A model generated the notes under the pieces. It was not told the DNA's origin and did not search any database. It saw nothing but the letters and a program-made list of their open reading frames with translations. 64,000 nucleotides of DNA from contig CAXXTQ010000001.1 in assembly GCA_963665005.2 (NCBI GenBank), positions 2,790,001-2,854,000 of the forward strand, given 5' to 3'. Below are positions 8,418 through 16,149 of this stretch, one piece after another. This stretch comes from G963665005 sp963665005. Lineage in GTDB: Bacteria; Bacillota; Clostridia; Christensenellales; SZUA-584. Both the position numbers and the translations under genes were made by a program. Each line of letters starts with the position of its first letter. Position 1 is the stretch's first letter.

Positions 8418-9062
8418 CTATTTGATCATTTCAACGAAATCTCCATTTTTTATCATTGCCGCATTTGCCTCGTCAGTATCAATATGCATTTCCAAATCGT
8501 ATTTATCCCCGCTGCGTACCAATACATCCTCAAAGACAACAGGCCTTTCTCCATCTCTTCTCAGATTTATGATAGCCCCATTTGTTACGTCAAACCAAGC
8601 AGCCTGTTCTTTTGACATATGTATATGTCGCCTTGCTACGATAACGCCATGATTTAAAAGCACCTCACCCGCTGGGCCGACAACCCTGCCTCCCGGTGTG
8701 TCATGCAGATCCCCTGATATTCTAACGACTGGCTCTATACCGACTTTATACGCGTCCGTAATACTCAGCTCAAGCTGTGTCTCTGTGCGCACAGGTCCAA
8801 GTACACGAACCCTTTCTATACTGCCTTTCGAACCAATAAGCGTAACTTGTTCTTTGCAAGCATACTGATTCGGCTGCGAAAGTGCTCTAATTTTATTTAG
8901 TTCATAGCCTTTCCCAAATAGTACCTCTGTATCTTTAGCGCTTAGGTGGACATGCCGATTAGATACAGCTGCGGGTATATAATACTTTTTTTTCGCCTTG
9001 ATTAATGCTTCTATTAACGCAAGTTCGGTCAGCCGTCGTATCTCTTCTTGACTGAATTTCAT
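8418..9062 (-). CDS. pduL: PduL-type phosphate propanoyl/acetyltransferase
   Basis: A 214-residue PduL family phosphotransacylase, which exchanges acyl-CoA and phosphate to give acyl-phosphate and free CoA, so CoA is recycled inside the shell. Two PduL domains are visible with the zinc-binding histidines in SNRHVHL (His37, His39) and ARRHIHM (His146, His148) and a further HIDTDEANA segment (His193). The first 25 residues form a helix (EEIRRLTELALIEALIKA) that may be a targeting peptide. It is the first gene of the operon, about 210 bases after a good promoter; the AGAGGA ribosome binding site precedes ATG. Confidence 0.96.
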   Translation of the reverse strand: MKFSQEEIRRLTELALIEALIKAKKKYYIPAAVSNRHVHLSAKDTEVLFGKGYELNKIRALSQPNQYACKEQVTLIGSKGSIERVRVLGPVRTETQLELSITDAYKVGIEPVVRISGDLHDTPGGRVVGPAGEVLLNHGVIVARRHIHMSKEQAAWFDVTNGAIINLRRDGERPVVFEDVLVRSGDKYDLEMHIDTDEANAAMIKNGDFVEMIK

Positions 9063-9166
9063 TGAATATGATCCTCTCCATATCGGTTATCCATTTTGAT
9101 TTATTTTTTCAACTTAATAATTGCTGCTCACTACGTCAAACATATAATCATATTTTTATTTTGATA

Positions 9167-9272
9167 AAGTCATCTGATCCAAATACCCACATTACTGGCT
9201 AAATTATATTGAATAAATTATTACATCATACCTTACGCTTGTCTTGTTTATCATTTTCGTAAGTCATCTGAT
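9167..9272 (-). repeat. 12-bp direct repeat near the operon promoter, possible operator
   Basis: The plus-strand sequence AAGTCATCTGAT occurs at 9167-9178 and again at 9261-9272, 94 bases apart. The second copy overlaps the expected transcription start of the microcompartment operon, the first lies in the leader. Spaced identical motifs around a start site suggest a regulator binding site with looping; the operon's own GntR/UTRA protein is the obvious candidate. This is inference. Confidence 0.4.
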
Positions 9273-9279
9273 GTTTATT

Positions 9280-9308
9280 ATTATAGTGCATACCTCTTCA
9301 TAATGCAA
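9280..9308 (-). promoter_or_regulatory. Sigma-70 type promoter of the microcompartment operon
   Basis: On the minus strand there is TTGCAT (9303-9308), a 17-base spacer and a perfect TATAAT (9280-9285). Transcription would start near 9273 and give a leader of about 210 bases before pduL. No other good promoter is seen between here and pduL. Confidence 0.7.
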
Positions 9309-9392
9309 GTATTATTTTTGTCACACAGCAAATGAATTTTAAATGAAGCGAATACGTTTGTTATTCGTGAATGCATCTTCTAGATTCTACTA

Positions 9393-9830
9393 CAAAAACA
9401 AATCAGCTTATCGACAATATGAAACGAAAGAATGGAACATGAGCGTTAAAAACCGTACCTGTGTGCTCGGTTTTAGCGAGGCGGATCCGCTTCTTTATAT
9501 CTGCCGCTTCGAAGTAACGTCGCTTATAAACTCATAAATAAGATTATTTATTTTTGGAATAATTATGAAGGAATAAAATGTGAGCCCAGCACATATAAGT
9601 GTTCATTATAAAAGCCGATGTGCTGGGCGAGGCGGGTTGCTTGTTTTCTAACTGCCACATCGAAGTAACGGCGCGGATTCATATAGCTCTACAAACGGCG
9701 CTGTTCTCTTTTGAATGAGGATTGGAGCGATCTAAAATCCGCTCTAAAAGAAGATGAATTTAATCTAAATTGCAATAAAGCAAAGAGTAAAAGCAAAAAG
9801 CTAATATCCCATTAAGATATCAGCTTTTTT
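9393..9830 (+). ncRNA. Possible structured RNA with two tandem related elements
   Basis: Two related segments lie at about 9439-9536 and 9581-9690. Each has a variable hairpin (AAAAACCG/CGGTTTT in the first, GCCCAGCACAT/ATGTGCTGGGC in the second), then GCGAGGCGG, a variable loop, CTGCC that can pair with GGCGG, and TCGAAGTAACG followed by CGC that can pair with the earlier GCG. A promoter-like TTGTTA-17-TAGATT (9358-9386) lies upstream and a terminator downstream (9797-9830). I do not recognise a known RNA family. A short open frame at 9343-9537 overlaps but has no coding signs. This whole 9063-9930 stretch holds no gene I can support. Confidence 0.4.
9797..9830 (+). terminator. Rho-independent terminator
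   Basis: AAAGCTAATATC and GATATCAGCTTT pair with one mismatch around a 7-base loop and are followed by a run of T on the plus strand. It ends the possible tandem-element RNA upstream. Confidence 0.65.
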
Positions 9831-9930
9831 ACAACTACCTCTGCTGTCGAGGCATTCTATACTTTCATCTCCGTTTTTTTCCTTCGCTTTATAACGATCA
9901 TAAGCCGTCTCATATACAAGATTTATATGG

Positions 9931-10047
9931 TATCTGCATAACTCGCCCTTTATCATCATAAGTATACCTTACCTGATTGCCGAAGTCGCCTTCAACTTGT
10001 GTCAATATCCGCTGTCTCCGTTCACCGTACTATATGTATTAGTCGTA
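9931..10047 (-). pseudogene. Rhs/YD-repeat gene fragment
   Basis: On the minus strand this segment translates to NTYSTVNGDSGY and, in another frame, RYTYDDKGRV, matching the full-length Rhs gene at about 27540-27645 with roughly 85-90 percent DNA similarity by eye. The frame is broken between the two parts by a small deletion. It is a decayed piece of a YD-repeat array, joined directly to a recombinase fragment on one side. Confidence 0.7.
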
Positions 10048-10391
10048 TCAAAAAGAAGCAGATAGAAAAGAGAGAACTTGAAAAACAGATTTCGCAGGAA
10101 AAGACCAAATACTCTGTCCTCACCGTAAGGGAAGTCAAGTTCTTTATGGAGCAATTCAAAAAGGGCGATGTCAACGACTTAAACTACCGCAAAGCGTTGG
10201 TTGATACTTTTGTCAGAAAAATAATACTTTATGATAATAAAATGACCATCCTGTACAACACACAAGACGGTCAATCTTCGCTGCCCCTAGACCTAAAGTG
10301 TTTGTCTAAGGGAATGTTGGTGGAGCAAATGAACCCAAATAAGAACCGTTTCTATTTTCCGGGAGGATTCGGGGTGACAATATTTATTTAG
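10048..10391 (+). pseudogene. C-terminal fragment of a large serine recombinase
   Basis: About 114 codons are open and end at a natural stop. The translation has a coiled-coil-like EKRELEKQISQEKTKY stretch, then EVKFFMEQFKKGD, NYRKALVDTFVRKIILYDNKM and a final tail, the pattern of the C-terminal end of large serine recombinases found in clostridial mobile elements. The catalytic N-terminal and zinc ribbon parts are absent; the 5' end abuts an Rhs fragment. It marks a former integrative element at this spot. Confidence 0.7.
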
Positions 10392-10498
10392 TTTTTTATT
10401 GGCAAGTTTACGGATGACATCTAAGGTTAATAAAAACCTGTATTATCCCAGGGCTTCTGGCAATGGGTCTATCTTCTTTCATGAAAGTGTAGCGAAAA

Positions 10499-11973
10499 GG
10501 GCCTGTTGACAAAAGCGCAGAAAAGCCCTCCGTATGGTATAATTATCATAGTGGAGGGCTTTTAATATGATGAGTAAAAAATACGGTCAGTTATGTTTCG
10601 CGGTTTTTGATTTGGAAGAATTAATTCCAGAAAATCATCTGTTAAAAAGAATAGATAGAGCAATAGATTTTGACTTCATATATGATCTTGCTCAGCCATA
10701 TTACTCTGATAAAGGGCGGCCATCCATCGATCCTGTATGTATGATAAAAATGCTTCTGGTGGGGTATCTGTACGGAATACGGTCAGAACGCAGATTAGAA
10801 GAAGAGATCACATTAAACATAGCTTATAGATGGTTTAGCGGCTTCAATATGATGGATCGTATTCCCGACCATTCGGTTTTCAGCCAGAACAGACGGCGCA
10901 GGTTCAAAGATTCAACAATTTTCAGGAACATCTTTAATAAAATTGTTATCCTTTGTATTGATAACGGAATAATCACTGGAGATATGGTGGTCAGCGATGG
11001 CTCATTTATCCCGGGAAATGTTGCCAAAACTAGCAAAACAGATACAACTTCAGTTATCTCAAAAAGCACTGTGAAGTATCTTGATGTACTAGATGAAGAA
11101 TTATCCCACTTGCCTGGCTACAGGGAACCGGTCGTAACCGAAGTTGAAAATACACTGGTAAAGAGCAGCACTGATCCTGACTGCGGCTATATACATCAAA
11201 AACGCAAGAAAGGCCTAGGTTATCTCACTGAAATGACCGTGGATACTGCACACGGTATTATCACAGGTGTTGATTGTTATCCTGCTAATCAGAGAGAAAG
11301 TGATGTTATTCTAAAGCATATTAATTCTCAGGTTCAAGATACTGACATCAATATCAGCAGTATAGCATTAGATGCTGGATATGATGTAGGTGCCGTGCAT
11401 CGCGGCTTCGAACTTCTTGGCATTACAGATTATTGTTCGCCGCGTATAATGCACAATAACGCGCTGAAAAAGGGCTTTAATTATGACGCAAAAGCTGATT
11501 CCTTCATATGTATGAAGAAAAAACGTTTGCGGTTTTATCGCATTACATACAAACAATACAATCAAGGCTACTATCGGATATACCGGATTCCTAGAAAAGA
11601 ATGTGCAGGTTGTGAGCATCTGCATCATTGTGCCGTCGATAAAGGTGCTGTTCGAATTAATGCCAGCGGATTTTATCCTGCCTATCACGCGAATAGAGTA
11701 CGCTGCAAAACAGACGATTATTTTAAGATGAAACGTCTCCGAAGCATATGGAGCGAGGGCACCTTTGGTGCACTAAAGAATCAACACAATCTCAAACGAA
11801 TAAAAAAACGAGGCATTCATCGAGCTTCCGAAGAATGCCTGTTAGCAGCGATTGCACTGAACCTAAAGCGCATAGCCAAGGTTCTGAGCCCCAATTCCTG
11901 TCCATTTTTTGCTCAGTGTAATTGGGTAATACTAAGCGCATAGTATTCAGAAATATGATTTGTCAACAGGCCC
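10499..11973 (+). mobile_element. IS1182-type insertion sequence, copy 1
   Basis: A 1475-bp element with 15-bp perfect terminal inverted repeats (GGGCCTGTTGACAAA and its complement) and a 6-bp target duplication CGAAAA (10493-10498, 11974-11979). It lies inside the left terminal repeat of the IS256-type element. A hairpin with an 11-bp stem (10521-10531 with 10553-10563) covers the ribosome binding site of the transposase. Confidence 0.92.
10567..11943 (+). CDS. IS1182-type transposase
   Basis: A 458-residue DDE transposase with the N-terminal DUF772-like segment (about 15-95: ENHLLKRIDRAIDF, RPSIDPVCMIKMLL) and the catalytic core with VVSDGSFIPGN, IALDAGYDVG and SEGTFGALK carrying the acidic residues. 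A cysteine cluster (CAGCEHLHHC, about 351-360) is present, as in the family. The GGAGG ribosome binding site is 8 bases before ATG and lies in a hairpin stem. This copy differs from the other two at codon 6 (Tyr for Asp); otherwise I see no difference. Confidence 0.95.
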   Translation: MMSKKYGQLCFAVFDLEELIPENHLLKRIDRAIDFDFIYDLAQPYYSDKGRPSIDPVCMIKMLLVGYLYGIRSERRLEEEITLNIAYRWFSGFNMMDRIPDHSVFSQNRRRRFKDSTIFRNIFNKIVILCIDNGIITGDMVVSDGSFIPGNVAKTSKTDTTSVISKSTVKYLDVLDEELSHLPGYREPVVTEVENTLVKSSTDPDCGYIHQKRKKGLGYLTEMTVDTAHGIITGVDCYPANQRESDVILKHINSQVQDTDINISSIALDAGYDVGAVHRGFELLGITDYCSPRIMHNNALKKGFNYDAKADSFICMKKKRLRFYRITYKQYNQGYYRIYRIPRKECAGCEHLHHCAVDKGAVRINASGFYPAYHANRVRCKTDDYFKMKRLRSIWSEGTFGALKNQHNLKRIKKRGIHRASEECLLAAIALNLKRIAKVLSPNSCPFFAQCNWVILSA

Positions 11974-12033
11974 CGAAAATTGTGTAAACCTTCATTGTCA
12001 GATAAAATAATAACTGACGATGGAGGTTTTATT

Positions 12034-13255
12034 ATGGCACAGAAACGAGAGAAGAGTACGCTACGCAAGCTCATCGATGAACGCGGCATCAAAGACTTGG
12101 CAGGTGTACAAGACCTGGTGAAAGAACTCACATCCGGCCTGATTCAAGAAATCATGGACGCTGAGCTCGAAGAAGAACTGGGGTACAGCAAGTACGATTA
12201 CAAGAATAAGGAGAGGGACAACTCGCGAAACGGGCATTACAAGAAGACGGTGATCAGCAGTCAAGGCGATGTCGAACTGGCCGTTCCGCGCGATCGAAAC
12301 GGCGAATACGAACCGCAAATCGTGAAAAAACATCAGATGGACATATCAGAGATTGAGGACAAAATACTGTTCCTGTATTCGCAAGGGACATCCACCCGAG
12401 ACATCGAGAAAGCGATGTTCGAGCTGTACGGAATCGAAGTGGATGCAACCCGAGTATCCAAGATAACGGACAAAATATTGCCCACGATATGCGAATGGCA
12501 GAACAGAACGCTTGAAAGCATATACGCAATGGTCATGCTCGACGCTATCCACTACAAGGTTCGGGAAGACGGTATTGTCGTTAAAAAAGCCGTATATATC
12601 GCCATTGGCACCGATTTGGAGGGAAAAAAGGACGTTCTAGGTATCTGGATCGGCGCTACGGAAAGCTCAAAGTACTGGCTGGGTGTACTCAATGGCCTGA
12701 AGAACCGTGGCGTCCAAGACATCCTCATCGCATCTGTCGATGGCTTAACCGGCTTCTCTGAAGCCATAGCCGCAGCGTTCCCCAAGACGGAAATCCAGCG
12801 CTGTGTCATCCATCAGATTCGCAGCTCAACACGCTATGTTTCGTACCAAAGACGTCAAGGCGGTTACGGCAGCGCTAAAGCCAATTTATAAAGCTCCGAC
12901 GGAGGAACTGGCTCTCGTTGCGCTCGACGACTTTGAGGAGAACTGGGGCAGCAAATATCCCATGGCCGTTCGCTCTTGGCGTGAGCATTGGGACGAACTC
13001 GCGACCATGTTCAAGTATCCGGAGCAGATACGCCGGATTATCTATACCACCAACGCCATCGAGAATTTCAACCATCAGCTTCGGAAAGTCACGAAAACCA
13101 AGAGCGCGTTCGTCAGTGACGATGCGCTGATGAAGCAGCTTTATCTTGTGACAATTCAAATCACGGGAAAATGGACGATGCCGATTCGAGACTGGGGCAA
13201 CATTTTAATGCACTTGCTGATTTACTTCGACGACCGGGTGAAAGTACAAATATAG
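12034..13255 (+). pseudogene. IS256-type (mutator family) transposase, frameshifted
   Basis: The start ATG at 12034 has GGAGG upstream. Frame 1 runs to QIRSSTRYVSY and then leaves the family pattern; the frame shifted by one base continues with TKDVKAVTAALKPIYKAPTEE to the stop at 13255. Joined, they give a protein of about 406 residues, the normal family length, with the DDE core (LDAIHY, ASVDGLTGF, TNAIENFN). The shift is one extra C at TAC-C-AAA-GAC near 12846. Both copies in this window carry the same shift, so it is either an old inactivating insertion or a programmed +1 shift. Confidence 0.85.
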
Positions 13256-13318
13256 AAACAAGAAAACACGGGAAACGGCTTTGGCTTGACAGCTGGGCCT
13301 CCCCGTGTTACGGTGACG

Positions 13319-13350
13319 TCACAGGGTACAGGCTAGCCTGTACCCTGTGA
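13319..13350 (+). repeat. 32-bp perfect palindrome in the IS256-type element
   Basis: TCACAGGGTACAGGCT is followed directly by its reverse complement. It lies 63 bases after the transposase stop and before the right terminal repeat, and is repeated in copy B at 57950-57981. It could be a cruciform, a transcription terminator without a T run, or a binding site. Confidence 0.8.
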
Positions 13351-13393
13351 ACAACAAAGCGATTATCTGACAATTATGTTTACACAAAATAAT

Positions 13394-14868
13394 GGGCCTG
13401 TTGACAAAAGCGCAGAAAAGCCCTCCGTATGGTATAATTATCATAGTGGAGGGCTTTTAATATGATGAGTAAAAAAGACGGTCAGTTATGTTTCGCGGTT
13501 TTTGATTTGGAAGAATTAATTCCAGAAAATCATCTGTTAAAAAGAATAGATAGAGCAATAGATTTTGACTTCATATATGATCTTGCTCAGCCATATTACT
13601 CTGATAAAGGGCGGCCATCCATCGATCCTGTATGTATGATAAAAATGCTTCTGGTGGGGTATCTGTACGGAATACGGTCAGAACGCAGATTAGAAGAAGA
13701 GATCACATTAAACATAGCTTATAGATGGTTTAGCGGCTTCAATATGATGGATCGTATTCCCGACCATTCGGTTTTCAGCCAGAACAGACGGCGCAGGTTC
13801 AAAGATTCAACAATTTTCAGGAACATCTTTAATAAAATTGTTATCCTTTGTATTGATAACGGAATAATCACTGGAGATATGGTGGTCAGCGATGGCTCAT
13901 TTATCCCGGGAAATGTTGCCAAAACTAGCAAAACAGATACAACTTCAGTTATCTCAAAAAGCACTGTGAAGTATCTTGATGTACTAGATGAAGAATTATC
14001 CCACTTGCCTGGCTACAGGGAACCGGTCGTAACCGAAGTTGAAAATACACTGGTAAAGAGCAGCACTGATCCTGACTGCGGCTATATACATCAAAAACGC
14101 AAGAAAGGCCTAGGTTATCTCACTGAAATGACCGTGGATACTGCACACGGTATTATCACAGGTGTTGATTGTTATCCTGCTAATCAGAGAGAAAGTGATG
14201 TTATTCTAAAGCATATTAATTCTCAGGTTCAAGATACTGACATCAATATCAGCAGTATAGCATTAGATGCTGGATATGATGTAGGTGCCGTGCATCGCGG
14301 CTTCGAACTTCTTGGCATTACAGATTATTGTTCGCCGCGTATAATGCACAATAACGCGCTGAAAAAGGGCTTTAATTATGACGCAAAAGCTGATTCCTTC
14401 ATATGTATGAAGAAAAAACGTTTGCGGTTTTATCGCATTACATACAAACAATACAATCAAGGCTACTATCGGATATACCGGATTCCTAGAAAAGAATGTG
14501 CAGGTTGTGAGCATCTGCATCATTGTGCCGTCGATAAAGGTGCTGTTCGAATTAATGCCAGCGGATTTTATCCTGCCTATCACGCGAATAGAGTACGCTG
14601 CAAAACAGACGATTATTTTAAGATGAAACGTCTCCGAAGCATATGGAGCGAGGGCACCTTTGGTGCACTAAAGAATCAACACAATCTCAAACGAATAAAA
14701 AAACGAGGCATTCATCGAGCTTCCGAAGAATGCCTGTTAGCAGCGATTGCACTGAACCTAAAGCGCATAGCCAAGGTTCTGAGCCCCAATTCCTGTCCAT
14801 TTTTTGCTCAGTGTAATTGGGTAATACTAAGCGCATAGTATTCAGAAATATGATTTGTCAACAGGCCC
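13394..14868 (+). mobile_element. IS1182-type insertion sequence, copy 2
   Basis: A 1475-bp copy with the same 15-bp terminal repeats as copy 1 and target duplication AATAAT (13388-13393, 14869-14874). It lies in the right terminal repeat of IS256-type copy A, at the position matching copy 1 in the left repeat. Confidence 0.92.
13462..14838 (+). CDS. IS1182-type transposase
   Basis: A 458-residue DDE transposase, the same as the copy at 56500-57876 and one residue different from the copy at 10567-11943 (Asp at codon 6). Intact, with full-length catalytic core and flanking terminal repeats, so it may be active. Confidence 0.95.
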   Translation: MMSKKDGQLCFAVFDLEELIPENHLLKRIDRAIDFDFIYDLAQPYYSDKGRPSIDPVCMIKMLLVGYLYGIRSERRLEEEITLNIAYRWFSGFNMMDRIPDHSVFSQNRRRRFKDSTIFRNIFNKIVILCIDNGIITGDMVVSDGSFIPGNVAKTSKTDTTSVISKSTVKYLDVLDEELSHLPGYREPVVTEVENTLVKSSTDPDCGYIHQKRKKGLGYLTEMTVDTAHGIITGVDCYPANQRESDVILKHINSQVQDTDINISSIALDAGYDVGAVHRGFELLGITDYCSPRIMHNNALKKGFNYDAKADSFICMKKKRLRFYRITYKQYNQGYYRIYRIPRKECAGCEHLHHCAVDKGAVRINASGFYPAYHANRVRCKTDDYFKMKRLRSIWSEGTFGALKNQHNLKRIKKRGIHRASEECLLAAIALNLKRIAKVLSPNSCPFFAQCNWVILSA

Positions 14869-14956
14869 AATAATCTACACTACCTCTTTCATCGTGCTAC
14901 TCCATATTGAGATAAACGGTCATATCGCTTATTTTCGTCAGTGTAGGACTAAACTG

Positions 14957-15367
14957 TACTCGGGTTATAGAAACGTGCGTTCAGGGTCTGCCCCAGCAAA
15001 GCGAGGGTATGTACTGGAGGCCTGTGCTTGTGTCCGTAACGCTTCCGGTATATGTTACCTCGTTAAGGAAACCGCTTGCGCCCGTTTGTTCTAGCTGCCC
15101 GAATTCATCATAGCTGTATCCTTTTATAAGCGAACCGTTCGGCTGTATTATCGCCGTTGTGCTTCCGCGCATGTCGTAGTTATAGAAATAGTAGTTGTCG
15201 GCGTACGGGTCGGGCGTACCGGGGTCTTGGTCCTCAAAGCGCAGGCTGGCGACTATGTTTCCTCCAAGGTCAAGTATATTTTCCGTCAGAAGAAAGTTAT
15301 TCGCGTCCGTGGTGAAAAGTATAGCGCTTCCGCTATAATAATACTTTGTTGTGTCGCTGTTTTCAAG
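14957..15367 (-). pseudogene. Orphan Rhs core fragment (cassette 6), decayed
   Basis: On the minus strand it matches the core of the full-length Rhs protein from NSDTTKYYYSGS through LDLGGNIVASLRFE, MRGSTTAIIQPNG and YSYDEFGQLEQTG to DTSTGLQY. A 26-bp insertion (14984-15009) then adds IPSLCWGRP and a stop codon. The similarity ends shortly after at NARFYNPST, and no tip or immunity gene follows; the IS256-type element lies 70 bases further. It is the last and most decayed member of the cassette array. Confidence 0.75.
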
Positions 15368-15485
15368 TTTTGGAATAAATAGTTAAAATGGTAACTAATT
15401 TTTTAGCTGCCATTTTAACAATATTTTAATTCAAATATTTTTATATCCCCTTTGAAAATCCTATATGTTTATGCGTTATCTATTA

Positions 15486-16133
15486 TTATCCATAACGAGC
15501 TTTGTACGCTTTTGTCCATAAAGGAATTGCGACCCGAAGAAACAATGCAATAATCGAAAGTATCATAATCAGTTTAAATGCCCTGTACCATCTTTGCCAT
15601 ATCGGTATTGTAAATACAACTGTTTCCTCTCCTTCTTCTTCTTTAGTAATCGTACCATTATTATTGATATAGCAAATATCATTTCGTTCTCTAAAATTTT
15701 GATTGGCAGTCCAAGTATAGTCAGCACGTAAAGAGTAGTCCTCGTCATTTATGGTATTTATTTTGATACCTTTATTGTTATATTGCGTTATTAGTTTTTT
15801 TCGAAAATTATATACCAGAATATTGTTGTTCTCATCTATTTTTACGCCTATACCACCACCCGCAAGTATCGGAAGAGTATACAAATAGTCTCCATTATTG
15901 TCATATACCACGATTCCATTATCAATTGGTGTTATTATAGGAAAATAGATGTTTCCGGAGTCGTCAACATCAAAATTATTATTACCTGCACCATTCAATT
16001 CTTGAATGATAAATCCGGTGCCTTTAATACTTCCCTTATTAATCGAAAATTTGTTTGCAAGGACGACGGTAACAGTTATTGATCCCGCAATGAATACAAT
16101 CAATACTATTGTGACAGTTTTTAGCCATTTCAT
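15486..16133 (-). CDS. Membrane protein, putative immunity partner of the cassette 5 tip
   Basis: A 215-residue protein with an N-terminal membrane segment (about 5-27, TVTIVLIVFIAGSITVTVVL), an external-type domain of about 150 residues with short repeated strand motifs (NIYFPI, GIVVYDNNGDYLY, ILVYNF) like a small beta-propeller, and a second membrane segment near 187-206 ending in basic residues. It follows an Rhs tip by 16 bases and has its own AAGGAG ribosome binding site. Position and autonomy of expression suggest an immunity protein; membrane location suggests the toxin acts at the membrane. I do not recognise the family. Confidence 0.6.
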   Translation of the reverse strand: MKWLKTVTIVLIVFIAGSITVTVVLANKFSINKGSIKGTGFIIQELNGAGNNNFDVDDSGNIYFPIITPIDNGIVVYDNNGDYLYTLPILAGGGIGVKIDENNNILVYNFRKKLITQYNNKGIKINTINDEDYSLRADYTWTANQNFRERNDICYINNNGTITKEEEGEETVVFTIPIWQRWYRAFKLIMILSIIALFLRVAIPLWTKAYKARYG

Positions 16134-16149
16134 TTTTATACTCTCCTTA

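Larger units (their letters stand above)
10483..14884 (+). mobile_element. IS256-type element (copy A) carrying two IS1182-type insertions
   Basis: The element is bounded by an 8-bp target duplication TCTTTCAT (10475-10482 and 14885-14892), as expected for IS256-type elements. Its terminal inverted repeats read GAAAGTGTAG-6 bases-TTGTGTAAAC at the left and GGTAGTGTAG-6 bases-TTGTGTAAAC (reverse complement) at the right, both followed by ATTGTCAGATAA. An IS1182-type element sits in each terminal repeat, at 10499-11973 and 13394-14868. Without them the element is about 1.4 kb. It separates the serine recombinase fragment from the end of the Rhs cassette array. Confidence 0.85.

Noticed and set aside
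9343..9537. Open frame of 64 codons on the plus strand
   Set aside because: It crosses the first structured element, has no ribosome binding site, and the second element has no matching frame.
9439..9690. ANTAR-target tandem hairpins or a tandem glycine riboswitch
   Set aside because: The elements are too large for ANTAR hairpins and lack the conserved hexaloops; glycine aptamer consensus motifs are absent. They also lie upstream of the mapped promoter of the BMC operon.
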